NCBI GenBank assembly: GCA_016711045.1
Contig: JADJTT010000001.1
Location: 372,001 to 436,000 of the forward strand
DNA from: Saprospirales bacterium
GTDB taxonomy: Bacteria > Bacteroidota > Bacteroidia > Chitinophagales > Saprospiraceae
DNA: 64,000 bases
Reading direction: 5' to 3'
Below the pieces are notes generated by a model. It worked only from the letters and a program-made list of their open reading frames with translations. It ran no database searches and was not told the origin of the DNA. The position numbers and the translations under genes are program-made. How positions within the stretch are numbered: position 1 is the first letter of the stretch; every line of letters starts with the position of its first letter. Below, in pieces: positions 52,885-62,767 of the stretch.

Positions 52885-53649
52885 ATGGAACTCAACCATA
52901 AAGTACTTGGTCATGGCGACCCCGTCATTATCCTGCACGGCCTTTTTGGGACCTTGGATAATTGGCAGACAGTCGGGCGCCTGCTGAGTGAAGACTACCA
53001 GGTTTTTTTAGTCGATCAGCGCAACCACGGGCGTTCGCCAGATATCCCTGAGCATACCTATGAAGGGATGGTCAATGACCTGGACTACTTCATGGAGTTC
53101 AACTGGATACACCACACCTATCTGATCGGGCATTCGATGGGGGGAAAGACTGCCATGCAGTATGCCCTCCACCACCCTGACAAAGTGCGCAAGTTGGTGG
53201 TGATAGATATCGCGCCCAAAGCCTATGCCGGCGGACACGAAGGGATCTTCGAAGCCTTGCGCTCCCTCGATCTTACCCAAGTAAAGGAACGTGGAGATGC
53301 CGAAGCCCACCTGCGTAAGTATATCGACAGCTACGGGGTACTCCAATTTCTGCTCAAAAACCTTTCCCGCGGCAAAGACGGCACCTACAGCTGGAAGATG
53401 AACCTGCCTGTGCTCCACGAGCATTACCAGGATATCCTCGGGGAAGTGGAAGGAGACACCCCTTACGAAGGCCCAACCTTGTTTATTCGTGGCAGTGAGT
53501 CGCCCTATATACAGGATAGCGACTGGCCCCGCATTCTCGATTTTTTCCCCAATGCGCAGCTCGCCACCGTGGAAGGAGCAGGACACTGGGTGCATGCGGA
53601 TGCCCCCGAAGAACTGTTAGAACTCCTGCGCACCTTTTTGGCAGACTAA
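52885..53649 (+). CDS. Alpha/beta fold hydrolase (YbfF-like esterase)
   Basis: 254 residues. The nucleophile elbow GHSMGG holds Ser84; His234 in EGAGHWVHAD completes the triad; the oxyanion loop is HGLFGTLDNW. The acid is in the strand after ~200 (LFIRGSESPYI). This matches the YbfF/FSH-like esterase group of short acyl-ester or thioester substrates. The natural substrate is unknown. The start is 30 bp after the MITE-like element. Confidence 0.92.
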   Translation: MELNHKVLGHGDPVIILHGLFGTLDNWQTVGRLLSEDYQVFLVDQRNHGRSPDIPEHTYEGMVNDLDYFMEFNWIHHTYLIGHSMGGKTAMQYALHHPDKVRKLVVIDIAPKAYAGGHEGIFEALRSLDLTQVKERGDAEAHLRKYIDSYGVLQFLLKNLSRGKDGTYSWKMNLPVLHEHYQDILGEVEGDTPYEGPTLFIRGSESPYIQDSDWPRILDFFPNAQLATVEGAGHWVHADAPEELLELLRTFLAD

Positions 53650-53762
53650 GTTAATTTTCTGCAACTTTGCGCGTGATAACAGATATTTCATCGTTGATAA
53701 GTATACCAATCAACTAAAAATATTTTCAACTGCGGAAAAGCTACGCTACTAAGCCTATTAAA

Positions 53763-55406
53763 ATGAAATTCAAAAAATTCTTCCTCCGTCTTTCTTTTTT
53801 GATCCTCCTCGTTACTGCAGGCCTGGCCTTTACCTCCCGAGCGCCATGGGGCAACGAGTTTGAGATCTCCAAAAACATCGAGATCTTCGTCAACCTCTAT
53901 AAAACCCTCAACACCAACTACGTCGACGAACTCGACCCCTCGCACCTTATGCGCATCGGCATCGATGCGATCATGAATTCGCTCGACCCCTATACTAACT
54001 ATATCACCGAAGCTCAGATCGAGAGCTACCGCATGCTGACCGAGGGCCGCTACAACGGCTTTGGCGCCCATATTGAACTGGTGCGGGACTACGTCACCAT
54101 GATCGAGATCTACGAAAACTCCCCGGCCGCCAATGCAGGCCTCAAAGCCGGCGACCAGATCACCGCCATAGAAGGCCGGTCTACCAAAGGGAAAACACCG
54201 GAAGATATCAATACCATCGTGGCCGGCGTCTCCGGCTCCGAGCTTGAAATCACCATCAGCCGCCCTGAAAAAGGAGACAAGAACAGGGAATTTACCCTAT
54301 CGCTGGCCCGCGAAAATGTCAAGATCCCCAATGTACCCTACTACGGTATGGTTTCTGACGATATCGGCTACATCGCCCTGACCACCTTTACCCAGGAAGC
54401 CGGCAAAAACGTCGCTAAAGCGCTCTCCGAATTGAAAAGCGACTACGACCTCAAAGGCGTCATTTTCGACCTGCGCCACAACGGAGGGGGCTTACTCAAC
54501 GAAGCCGTCAATGTATGCAATGTGTTCATTCCAAAAGGAGAAGTTGTGGTCACCACCAAAGGTAAGGTACGCGATTGGGACCGCACCTTTAAAACACTCA
54601 ATACCCCTACCGACCTGGAAGTGCCACTCGTGGTGCTTATCGATAGTAAATCAGCCTCGGCCTCCGAGATCGTCTCCGGCGTGATCCAGGACTATGATCG
54701 CGGCGTGTTGCTCGGCCAGCGCTCTTATGGAAAAGGCCTCGTACAGAATACGGTAGATATTGGCTACAACTCCAAGCTCAAAATGACGACCTCTAAATAC
54801 TATATCCCCAGCGGGCGCTGCATACAGGCCGTGGAATATAAAGACGGGGAACCTGTCAATATCCCTGACGATCAGCGCGCACGCTTCACTACCCGCGACG
54901 GACGTACGGTTCTCGACGGGGGGGGCGTCAAACCAGATGTGACAGTTGGCGCAGCTGATCAGGCGCCCATCGTACAAGCCCTTCAAAGTCAGTTTGTCAT
55001 CTTTGACTACGTGACCCAGTATGTTCTGGATATCGATACCATCGCCGACCTGAAAGCATTTCGCTTTACTCAGTGGGACAATTTCAAAAACTACCTTCAA
55101 AAGGTCAAATTTGAATACCAGACTGAAACCGATAAGTTGCTGGAGAAAACGCTGGAACAGGCAAAAAAAGATGGCTACGATAAGGAATTCGCTGCTGCTT
55201 CTCTGCAAAGTCAACTGGCCACCATCAAAAAAGCAGAACTGGAAAAGAATAAGGACGTCCTTATCGACCTCATCGAAAAGGATATTGCCAGCCGTTTCTA
55301 TTTCCAAAATGGTAAAATTCAGATCGGCCTTCGCAATGACCAGGAGATTGAAGATGCAGTGAAGGTGTTGGGAGATACGGGGAAATATCAGAAACTTTTG
55401 AAATAG
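53763..55406 (+). CDS. S41 family C-terminal processing protease
   Basis: 547 residues. An N-terminal transmembrane or signal segment (about 8-25) anchors it to the periplasmic side. A PDZ domain is at about 95-180, and the S41 core at about 195-390 has the catalytic Ser299 (in SKSASASEIVSG) and Lys324 (in SYGKGLVQ). The C-terminal 130 residues are a helical coiled extension. These proteases degrade or mature envelope proteins. The role of the extension is unknown. A long hairpin follows. Confidence 0.95.
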   Translation: MKFKKFFLRLSFLILLVTAGLAFTSRAPWGNEFEISKNIEIFVNLYKTLNTNYVDELDPSHLMRIGIDAIMNSLDPYTNYITEAQIESYRMLTEGRYNGFGAHIELVRDYVTMIEIYENSPAANAGLKAGDQITAIEGRSTKGKTPEDINTIVAGVSGSELEITISRPEKGDKNREFTLSLARENVKIPNVPYYGMVSDDIGYIALTTFTQEAGKNVAKALSELKSDYDLKGVIFDLRHNGGGLLNEAVNVCNVFIPKGEVVVTTKGKVRDWDRTFKTLNTPTDLEVPLVVLIDSKSASASEIVSGVIQDYDRGVLLGQRSYGKGLVQNTVDIGYNSKLKMTTSKYYIPSGRCIQAVEYKDGEPVNIPDDQRARFTTRDGRTVLDGGGVKPDVTVGAADQAPIVQALQSQFVIFDYVTQYVLDIDTIADLKAFRFTQWDNFKNYLQKVKFEYQTETDKLLEKTLEQAKKDGYDKEFAAASLQSQLATIKKAELEKNKDVLIDLIEKDIASRFYFQNGKIQIGLRNDQEIEDAVKVLGDTGKYQKLLK

Positions 55407-55414
55407 CGTTTATC

Positions 55415-55486
55415 GGCTTCGCCTGTTTATGAGGTTTAGGAGGTTTAGTTTTTTCTAAAACTAAACCTCCTAAACTGGGCGAAGCC
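55415..55486. terminator. Long terminator-like hairpin between S41 protease and NhaC genes
   Basis: Inner arms 55434-55452 and 55457-55475 (19 bp perfect, loop TTCT), with outer arms GGCTTCGCC/GGCGAAGCC (55415-55423 with 55478-55486). It lies between convergent genes. A T tract is lacking outside the outer arms, so it may act in a different way. Confidence 0.7.
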
Positions 55487-55495
55487 CTATAAACC

Positions 55496-56977
55496 TTATA
55501 AACCAAACAACCCCATCCCCAAATACCCCAACGCCGCCAATCCGCCTGTCAGCAACGCATACGGCAGTTGCGTGCGCACGTGATCGATGTGATCAGTGGC
55601 GGATGCCATGGAGGCAAGGATGGTGGTGTCGGAAATAGGCGAGCAATGATCTCCGAATACCCCGCCGCCCATCACGGCGCCAATGACCATGAAGACATTG
55701 GCATCCAGTTCGCGGGCCATAGGGATGGCGATGCCGATCATGATGGCAAAAGTGCCCCAGGAGGTACCCGTCGAAAATGCGATAAAGCAGCTCACCAGAA
55801 AAACGAGCAGCGGCGCCATAGCCGGAGATAACCAATCCCGGGTGATTTCCGCCACATACTGCCCCGTATGTAATTCTTTGCAAACGCCACTGATCGCAAA
55901 GGCCAGCATCATTAACAAGGCCAACGGCATCAGGCTGGAGATCCCCTTCAGGGTAATATCGATCATTTCCGGTATCTTGAAAATGCCCTGTGCCCGATAT
56001 AGGACCATCGATACCAAAATTGACCCCAATACGGCCATCAAGACGGCCGTAGAGCCCGATCCTTTCCCGATAGCTACCAATAATTTATCCAAAAATCCGG
56101 CATCAGCGGGGGCCTCACCCCAACCGGTATAGGCCAGCACCAAGGGCATCAGGAGCACCATTACCGCAATTGGAATGACCATGTTGAACGCTCTGGGAGT
56201 GACTCCTTCCTGCACCTTCACTTCGATCAGATCCTCCGCTATCATAGCTTCCGATCCTTCCGCCAAAATAGCGCCCGTTTCCCGGACCCGCTTTTCGGCC
56301 TTTTTCATGGGCCCGAAATCCCATCCTGTCAGGATGACGACCAACACCAGCGCCAGCGCCAGGAACGGATAAAAATTGTATACCATCGACTGAAACAGCA
56401 CACTAAAGGGATGCGCAAATTCATTGGCAGCCAAGAGCCCCATGATAAAGGCGCCCCAGCCATTAAATGGAATGATGATAGAAGTCGGTGCGGAGGTCGA
56501 ATCGGCAATATATGCCAGTTTCTCTCTTGAAATACCCAGGCGATCGAACAGGGGCCGGTAAAGGGTCCCCACCGTAAGGAGGGAAATACTGGTTTCTACA
56601 AATACGATCATGCCTGTCAGCCAGGCCAGCAACTGCACCCAGATACGCTCGCGTCTGGGATCCTGGCTAGCCAGTTTCTCTAACCAGCGGTTTACCCGCA
56701 GGATATAGCCTTCCACCCCACCTGATTTTTGTATAAACAGAATGAGTGCGCCTACCAATGCACAAAACATAATGGTGCGCGTATTGCCGGGATCCTGAAA
56801 GACATTCACCAGCCCCTGGACGGTGTCAAATGTCCCGGTAAGCGGGTTGCCCTTGTTGATGACTAACCAGCCCAGCCAGATACCCATGAGTAATGAAAGA
56901 TATACCTGCCGCGTCCAGATGGCCAGTACAATGGCTACGAGTGGAGGGAGGAGGGAGAGTATGCCGTAGTGATCCAT
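55496..56977 (-). CDS. NhaC-family Na+/H+ antiporter
   Basis: 493 residues from the chosen ATG (MDHYGILSLLPPLVAIVL); an ATG at 57004 would add nine residues. Eleven to twelve membrane helices in the two-half NhaC layout. The SISLLTVGTLYRPLFD, FSTGTSWGTFAIM and DHCSPISDTTILAS patterns match substrate-binding parts of NhaC. Exchanges sodium for protons across the inner membrane; a malate/lactate type cannot be excluded. Confidence 0.9.
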   Translation of the reverse strand: MDHYGILSLLPPLVAIVLAIWTRQVYLSLLMGIWLGWLVINKGNPLTGTFDTVQGLVNVFQDPGNTRTIMFCALVGALILFIQKSGGVEGYILRVNRWLEKLASQDPRRERIWVQLLAWLTGMIVFVETSISLLTVGTLYRPLFDRLGISREKLAYIADSTSAPTSIIIPFNGWGAFIMGLLAANEFAHPFSVLFQSMVYNFYPFLALALVLVVILTGWDFGPMKKAEKRVRETGAILAEGSEAMIAEDLIEVKVQEGVTPRAFNMVIPIAVMVLLMPLVLAYTGWGEAPADAGFLDKLLVAIGKGSGSTAVLMAVLGSILVSMVLYRAQGIFKIPEMIDITLKGISSLMPLALLMMLAFAISGVCKELHTGQYVAEITRDWLSPAMAPLLVFLVSCFIAFSTGTSWGTFAIMIGIAIPMARELDANVFMVIGAVMGGGVFGDHCSPISDTTILASMASATDHIDHVRTQLPYALLTGGLAALGYLGMGLFGL

Positions 56978-57147
56978 GAGAAAGTGGAATAGTAGAGGCG
57001 CCATACCTGGCGCCTAAATGTGAAATAGAGACGCCACTCTTGGAGTCTAAAAAATTGAAAGTGAAAATAGTAATTTTGAGGGGATTGAAAGGGATTAGAG
57101 GGATTGATGGGAAAAATGAGTAATATTCGACATAAAATTTAATTCGG

Positions 57148-57927
57148 GTGGAAATCTGGCCCTACATCATCGCCGTGATCGGCGGCCTCTTTGCAGGTTT
57201 TATCAATACCATGGCGGGAAATGGATCGACCATCACGCTGACCATCTTCACCGAAGTCCTCGGACTGCCGGGTAATGTGGCCAATGCGACTAACCGGATT
57301 GGGGTGTTTACCCAGTGCGTAGCAGGTGTGGCGGCTTTTCAAAAGAACGGGAAGCTCAAGCTGGAGCGAAGCTGGCCCTATATCACGCTGACGACGTTCG
57401 GGTCGTTGGGCGGCATCGCCCTGGCCTTGTGGGTGAGCAATGAGCAGTTCCTCATCGTCTTCCGCTACCTGATGATCGTGATGTTCCTCATGATTGTGGT
57501 AAAGCCGGAGCGCTGGATACGGGATACCGACCCAACCCATCGCCCCAATTGGTGGATCGCAGCCCCGGCCTTTCTGGCCATCGGCTTTTACGGCGGATTC
57601 ATTCAAATGGGAATGGGCCTTTTCTTTCTGGCAGCTATGGTGCTTGGAGCCCGCTTCAGTATGACGGAATCTAACGCCGCCAAGCTTACAGTAGTAGCGA
57701 TCTATACGGGCATCGCCATCGCTATCTTCGCCTGGCGGGGCATGATCGACTGGAAAATGGGCGCCATCGTCGCCATCGGCCAAACCCTGGGAGGGTGGTT
57801 TACCGCTACTTATGCCGCCAAAAGCCCAAAAGCTAATCAAGTAGCGTATTGGGTGCTGGTAGTAGTGGTAATTCTCGGGATATTGAGTCTATTTGGATTG
57901 AAAGACTATATCCTGAGTAAAATTTAA
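57148..57927 (+). CDS. TSUP-family (TauE/SafE) membrane transporter
   Basis: 259 residues, about eight helices in two similar halves (FAGFINTMAGNGSTITL in the first; FIQMGMGLFFLAAMVLG in the second). TauE/SafE proteins export sulfur-containing or organic anions; the substrate is unknown. GTG at 57148 is the best start. Divergent from NhaC, 170 bp away. The stop codon lies within the terminator stem that follows. Confidence 0.88.
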   Translation: MEIWPYIIAVIGGLFAGFINTMAGNGSTITLTIFTEVLGLPGNVANATNRIGVFTQCVAGVAAFQKNGKLKLERSWPYITLTTFGSLGGIALALWVSNEQFLIVFRYLMIVMFLMIVVKPERWIRDTDPTHRPNWWIAAPAFLAIGFYGGFIQMGMGLFFLAAMVLGARFSMTESNAAKLTVVAIYTGIAIAIFAWRGMIDWKMGAIVAIGQTLGGWFTATYAAKSPKANQVAYWVLVVVVILGILSLFGLKDYILSKI

Positions 57928-57956
57928 GATGCGACGCTTCACGCATCGCATCTTAA
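57924..57956. terminator. Terminator overlapping the TSUP stop codon
   Basis: 11-bp perfect arms TTAAGATGCGA/TCGCATCTTAA (57924-57934 with 57946-57956). The TAA stop lies inside the left arm; the hairpin ends just before the proS stop, so it could serve both convergent genes. Confidence 0.75.
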
Positions 57957-57962
57957 AAAGTA

Positions 57963-59429
57963 TTAGTACGCCATCGCAAACAACACCCGCTGCGTGGACG
58001 GTTTGCCCGTCAGGATGCAAACCCCGTCTTCCTGTTCCGCATCGTTGGGGATGCAGCGGATGGTGGCTTTGGTCATCTCCTTGATCTTGAGCTCAGTCTC
58101 CGTGGTGCCGTCCCAGTGGGCGGAAAGGAACCCGCCTTTTTCTTTGAGCACCTGCTTGAAATCATCCATCGTATCGACCCGGGTGATATGGGAATCGCGG
58201 TAATCTTTCGCCCGGTTAAACAGGTTCTTTTGGATCTCGTCCAAAAGGTTTTCCACATAGCCGGCGATGCCGTCAATCGGCACGGCAGTCTTTTCTTTGG
58301 TATCGCGGCGAGCCACTTCCAACTGGTTATTTTCCAGGTCGCGCGCACCAAAGGCGATTCGCACGGGAATACCGCGCATCTCATATTCGGCGAATTTGAA
58401 GCCCGGCCGGTTTTTCATATCCTGGTCGTACATCACCGAGATGCCCTTATCGCGGAGGGCGCGCATGATCTTTTCAGCCACTTCCCCGAATTCAGGGCTC
58501 GGCTTCGGGATCGGCACGATCACCACTTGCGTCGGCGCCAGTTTCGGAGGCACCACCAGCCCTTCATCGTCCGAATGGGTCATAATCAATCCTCCCACGA
58601 GACGGGTGGAGACACCCCAGGAGGTCGCCCAAACCAGTTCCTGTTGGTTATCCTCGTTCAGGAACATGACGTCGAAAGCGCGGGCGAAGTTTTGTCCCAG
58701 GAAGTGAGACGTACCTGCCTGCAAAGCCTTCCCATCCTGCATCAGCGCCTCGATGGTCAGCGTATCCTCTGCGCCGGCGAAGCGTTCATTCGGCGTTTTG
58801 GCGCCCTGGATCACCGGCATGGCCATGTATTCTTCGGCAAATTGCGCATAGACTGCCTGCATTTTAAGGGCCTCTTCTACAGCTTCCTGGCGCGTAGCGT
58901 GCGCGGTATGCCCTTCCTGCCAGAGAAATTCCGTCGTGCGGAGGAACAAACGCGTGCGCATCTCCCAGCGAACTACGTTTGCCCATTGATTGATCAGAAG
59001 GGGCAGGTCGCGGTAAGATTTGATCCAGTCGCGGTAGGTATTCCAAATCATAGTCTCCGAGGTTGGTCGCACGATCAATTCTTCTTCCAGCTTGGATGTC
59101 GGATCCACGATCAGGCCGCTACCTTCCGGGTCGTTCATAAGCCGGTGGTGAGTCACCACGGCACATTCTTTGGCAAAGCCCTCTACATGCTCCGCTTCTT
59201 TGCTGAGGAAACTCTTTGGGATAAAAAGCGGAAAGTAGGCATTTACGTGCCCCGTTTCCTTAAACATGCGGTCCAGCTGATCTCGCATTTTTTCCCAAAT
59301 CGCAAACCCGTATGGTTTAATGACCATGCAGCCCCGTACCGCCGAATTTTCAGCCAACTGGGCTTTCTTTACCACATCAATATACCACTGAGAATAGTCG
59401 TCTGTACGTGGGGTGATTTCCTTTGCCAT
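57963..59429 (-). CDS. proS: Prolyl-tRNA synthetase (archaeal/eukaryal type)
   Basis: 488 residues, the short form without the editing domain of E. coli ProS. Class II motifs are present: IVRPTSETMIW, WANVVRWEMRTRLFLRTTEFLWQEGHTAHA and the anticodon-binding domain after ~290. It charges tRNA-Pro. The archaeal-like type is widespread in Bacteroidota. The N-terminal MAKEITPRTDDYSQWYIDV is a standard start. It stands alone in a convergent arrangement with the TSUP gene. Confidence 0.97.
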   Translation of the reverse strand: MAKEITPRTDDYSQWYIDVVKKAQLAENSAVRGCMVIKPYGFAIWEKMRDQLDRMFKETGHVNAYFPLFIPKSFLSKEAEHVEGFAKECAVVTHHRLMNDPEGSGLIVDPTSKLEEELIVRPTSETMIWNTYRDWIKSYRDLPLLINQWANVVRWEMRTRLFLRTTEFLWQEGHTAHATRQEAVEEALKMQAVYAQFAEEYMAMPVIQGAKTPNERFAGAEDTLTIEALMQDGKALQAGTSHFLGQNFARAFDVMFLNEDNQQELVWATSWGVSTRLVGGLIMTHSDDEGLVVPPKLAPTQVVIVPIPKPSPEFGEVAEKIMRALRDKGISVMYDQDMKNRPGFKFAEYEMRGIPVRIAFGARDLENNQLEVARRDTKEKTAVPIDGIAGYVENLLDEIQKNLFNRAKDYRDSHITRVDTMDDFKQVLKEKGGFLSAHWDGTTETELKIKEMTKATIRCIPNDAEQEDGVCILTGKPSTQRVLFAMAY

Positions 59430-59668
59430 CGTATTCGTTGTAATTCAATTTTCAAAAAATCACATGCATTTTGTTAAAAATTATCTTTTACCCGTCCCGA
59501 GTTGTTAACTTTTTAACAAAAATGATGTCTTAACTAACTGAAATCCCTGCTTTAACAGTTCCCTTGGAACACTTTAAAATAAGATTAACAGTAAAATCGG
59601 CACAAAAGTAATAAATTCGAGGTTGTAAGATTAGAGAGCTAGGTAATTACATAAAAGATATTAAAAGC
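59430..59668. other. Divergent proS leader region
   Basis: 239 AT-rich bp between proS and the low-complexity secreted protein gene. No gene, hairpin of note or clear -7 box was found. Confidence 0.4.
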
Positions 59669-61048
59669 ATGAAACGAATATTCGCGTTTCTCCCAATTTT
59701 GATGGTCGCCTTGTGGACCACCACCGCATTGGCCCAACATGATGACCTCTACTATGACCCGGACACAGACTCCGGTTATTATTATGACACGAAGCCGGCC
59801 GCCAACAACAGCACCAGCGATGCGGGTTATGTAGATAACTACAGTAACGACAACGACGACTATTATTACGACGATGACGACTACAATTACTACTACTCGT
59901 CCCGTATACGTCGTTTTCACCGGCCGTATACAGGGTTTAGCTACTACGACCCCTGTTATGTAGATGTCTCCTACTACGACCCCTTCTTCACCCCTGGCAT
60001 CACCGTGCTGATCTATGATGATTTTTGGTCCTGGCGCCGCTGGAACCAGTATCAGCGCTGGAATTCCTGGAATCGCTACAATAGCTGGAACTCCTGGAAC
60101 TCCTGGGGCCCCAACTACACCTACATCCAGATCTATAACTCCTATGGCAACCCTTATGGGTACAACCCCTGGTGCGGAAATGGATGGGGCTATAACAATT
60201 GGGGATACAACAATTGGGGATACAACAATTGGGGCTATAACGGTTGGGGGCACAATTATTACTCTCCGCCATCCTGGGGCGACGGGTATGTGTACAACAC
60301 TAACTCCAATATTGACAACGTATATTATGGCCCACGGAAATCCGGCACGCTAAAAACGGAGCGCCCATCCGTACGTATCAACCAGATAGACGACACAGGT
60401 GGCGTTCAGACCCGCCCCACTGAAAAAGTGCAAACGGCGCCGATGGATCGCACCAGTCCCTCTGCACAACCTGGAGGAAAAGAGATCACTCCTGTTCGTG
60501 AAGCTGAACGGACTCGCCCGCAAACGGAAATGCCGCCCCGCGAGCAGCCTGTAGTTCGCGAGCGTCCGCCGGTAGAAACCGCTCCACCGCCGCGCGACCG
60601 GGTCATGCCTACTCCTCCAAAGGAACGTGAGGTACAACCGAGGCCAAATGTAAATCCGCAGCCCACGCCGCGTGATCGCAATCAACCGGTACAGCCGCCA
60701 CGCACACAGCCGCAACCACAACCGCAAAAAAAAGACAATGACAGAAGCGGAAACAGCCCCTCCTATTCGCCTCCGCGCAATCAGGAACGGCCATCTACTC
60801 CTCCACCGTCCTACAATCCGCCACGCAACGTCGAGCCTCCTCGGAGTAATAATAATAATCAACCGAGTACGCAACCTAACCGGTCGAACTCCAGCCAACC
60901 TTCCAGAAGCTATAACAACCAGGGAAGCAGCAACCACTCCTCTTCGGGCAATACGCCATCCCGGTCCAATAGCGGTAGCGGTAGCAATAACAGTAGCAGT
61001 AGCAGTAAAAGCAACAGTAACAACAACAGCAGCCGTCGAGGCAATTAA
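59669..61048 (+). CDS. Low-complexity secreted protein (Tyr/Asn/Trp then Pro/Arg/Ser rich)
   Basis: 459 residues. A signal peptide (MKRIFAFLPILMVALWTTTALAQ) is followed by an Asp/Tyr-rich region at about 25-100, then Trp/Asn/Tyr repeats including four tandem GYNNW-type pentapeptides (15-bp DNA repeats, about 60188-60247), then Pro/Arg-rich (about 245-385) and Ser/Asn-rich tails. Databases sometimes misname such proteins vitellogenin-like. No T9SS domain is seen. Probably a structural envelope or matrix protein; no function can be assigned. A terminator follows. Confidence 0.7.
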   Translation: MKRIFAFLPILMVALWTTTALAQHDDLYYDPDTDSGYYYDTKPAANNSTSDAGYVDNYSNDNDDYYYDDDDYNYYYSSRIRRFHRPYTGFSYYDPCYVDVSYYDPFFTPGITVLIYDDFWSWRRWNQYQRWNSWNRYNSWNSWNSWGPNYTYIQIYNSYGNPYGYNPWCGNGWGYNNWGYNNWGYNNWGYNGWGHNYYSPPSWGDGYVYNTNSNIDNVYYGPRKSGTLKTERPSVRINQIDDTGGVQTRPTEKVQTAPMDRTSPSAQPGGKEITPVREAERTRPQTEMPPREQPVVRERPPVETAPPPRDRVMPTPPKEREVQPRPNVNPQPTPRDRNQPVQPPRTQPQPQPQKKDNDRSGNSPSYSPPRNQERPSTPPPSYNPPRNVEPPRSNNNNQPSTQPNRSNSSQPSRSYNNQGSSNHSSSGNTPSRSNSGSGSNNSSSSSKSNSNNNSSRRGN

Positions 61049-61089
61049 TCAGACACTGCAATTGCTGCACGCATAGGTTGGTAAAGAGA

Positions 61090-61118
61090 GGGGGGATATG
61101 GATAAGACCTATCCCCCC
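61090..61118 (+). terminator. Terminator of the low-complexity protein gene
   Basis: 9-bp stem GGGGGGATA/TATCCCCCC (61090-61098 with 61110-61118), 11-nt loop, followed by T7. Confidence 0.85.
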
Positions 61119-61149
61119 TTTTTTTCTGTCACTTTAACCCAAAAATATC

Positions 61150-62631
61150 ATGATACGCAATATTCTATCCATGCTTTTCCTGCTTGCGGGAACCATATTT
61201 TCTTCTCTGCAAGCGCAAACAGCTTACGATGCCCTTCGCTTTTCTTTCTATCCCGAACCCGGAGGGACGGCCCGCACAGTCGGTATCGGTGGCGGGATTG
61301 GCGCGTTTGGAGCCGATTTTTCCACACTGAGCGGAAACCCGGCCGGATTAGCCTCATACCGCCGCTCCGAGTTCTCTTTTTCTCCGGAGATCTATTCCAT
61401 CAAAACCAAGAGCCTGCTTCTTGGAAAACAGGAAAATCAGCTCATCCCGGAAGATCGCAGCAGCCTAAACGTCAATAATGTCGGCTTCGTCATTGCAGGC
61501 CATCCCTCCAATTCCAGTTGGAAGACCCTCAATTTCGGGATTGGCCTGAACCGGATGGCTACCTATACCCAAAGCATTTACTTCTCCGGCACCTCCCCAG
61601 GAAGTATAACCGATCGTTTTCTGGAGAAAGCCACGGGACTTGAATCCAGTGAGTTGGATGGATTCGAAGAAGGCCTGGCCTATGATGTCGGCGCCATTTA
61701 CCCCGACCAAAACAACCCCGGCGAATATTTTAGCGATTTTTACGATGGAGAAGAGGTCGACAAGCAGCAAGTTGTTAAAACACAAGGCTCTGTGAGCGAA
61801 ATGGTGTTTTCCCTGGCTGCCAATTACGAAGAGAAACTCCAATTGGGCATGACTGTGGGCGTGCCTTTCCTCTCGTTCACAGAAGACAAAACCTATACCG
61901 AAACGGATGAGGGGAATCAAAATCCCGTATTCAATGAACTATCGTACCAGGAATACGTCCGCCTCAACGGTACCGGTATCAACCTGAAGCTGGGTATGAT
62001 CTACAAACCCACCCATGCTATCCGGATCGGCCTCGCGTTGCATACCCCAACCTCTTTCTCGCTCGAAGACAGTTATTCGACATCTATGGTATATGACTAT
62101 TTCTTCGATGGGAACAACCGGTATGAACAATCCTCTCCGGAGGGGTTCTATGAATACCGACTCCGAACCCCCTGGCGGGTGATCGGATCAACCGGCCTCC
62201 TTTTTAAAAAAGCAGGGTTCCTCACTGCCGAGGTGGAATGGGCGGATTACAGCACCGCCGCTTTTAATTTTACCAATGCCACCACGCCTGCCGACAAGGA
62301 TTATCAGCGCCAACTGAACAGGGAAATTTCTACTGCCTATACGTCTTCATTTATCGTTCGCCTGGGTGGGGAAGCCGTAATGGATATTTTCCGCATCCGG
62401 GCAGGGTACAACTTCATCACCAGCCCCTATGTGGGGGAGACCTATACCCGGGGCATCTGGTCTGCCGGTTTTGGCGTACGGGAGAAAGGCTTCTTCCTGG
62501 ATCTGGCCTACCGGCGCGGGATCACAGAAGGTTCCTACTTCCCCTACCTGACCTCTGACAGGCCACAGCCCGAAGTGGAAACCAAAACCACCGTGCAGCA
62601 CTTTTTGCTGACGCTTGGTTTTAATTTCTAA
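61150..62631 (+). CDS. OmpP1/FadL-family outer-membrane transporter
   Basis: 493 residues. Signal peptide (MIRNILSMLFLLAGTIFSSLQAQ), then an N-terminal plug region with TVGIGGGIGAFGADFSTLSGNPAGLA, typical of FadL-like proteins, and a 14-strand barrel ending FLLTLGFNF. Family members carry long-chain fatty acids or aromatics across the outer membrane. The ligand here is unknown. A very long terminator follows, and the next gene probably has its own promoter. Confidence 0.9.
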   Translation: MIRNILSMLFLLAGTIFSSLQAQTAYDALRFSFYPEPGGTARTVGIGGGIGAFGADFSTLSGNPAGLASYRRSEFSFSPEIYSIKTKSLLLGKQENQLIPEDRSSLNVNNVGFVIAGHPSNSSWKTLNFGIGLNRMATYTQSIYFSGTSPGSITDRFLEKATGLESSELDGFEEGLAYDVGAIYPDQNNPGEYFSDFYDGEEVDKQQVVKTQGSVSEMVFSLAANYEEKLQLGMTVGVPFLSFTEDKTYTETDEGNQNPVFNELSYQEYVRLNGTGINLKLGMIYKPTHAIRIGLALHTPTSFSLEDSYSTSMVYDYFFDGNNRYEQSSPEGFYEYRLRTPWRVIGSTGLLFKKAGFLTAEVEWADYSTAAFNFTNATTPADKDYQRQLNREISTAYTSSFIVRLGGEAVMDIFRIRAGYNFITSPYVGETYTRGIWSAGFGVREKGFFLDLAYRRGITEGSYFPYLTSDRPQPEVETKTTVQHFLLTLGFNF

Positions 62632-62634
62632 AAA

Positions 62635-62692
62635 ATTAACCCGTAAAGGCGCAAAGGACGCAAATACGCCCTTTGCGCCTTTACGGGTTAAT
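62635..62692. terminator. 23-bp perfect hairpin terminator after the FadL-like gene
   Basis: Arms 62635-62657 and 62670-62692 (ATTAACCCGTAAAGGCGCAAAGG) with a 12-nt loop. It ends in AATCTT and lacks a long T tract, like several other hairpins here. Confidence 0.75.
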
Positions 62693-62767
62693 CTTCCGTG
62701 GGATTACCTCTTTTTTAGCGTGTTTTAACATTAGGGATGACTCACATTTTTTTATATTACATCCCTT

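Noticed and set aside
57139..57840. 233-codon minus-strand frame over the TSUP gene
   Set aside because: Histidine/Asp-rich composition typical of antisense frames to membrane proteins.
58116..59477. 453-codon plus-strand frame over proS
   Set aside because: Antisense to intact proS with no recognisable domain or signal.
60188..60247. Short tandem repeats as a CRISPR-like array
   Set aside because: 15-bp units in frame with the GYNNW codons of a secreted protein; no spacers.
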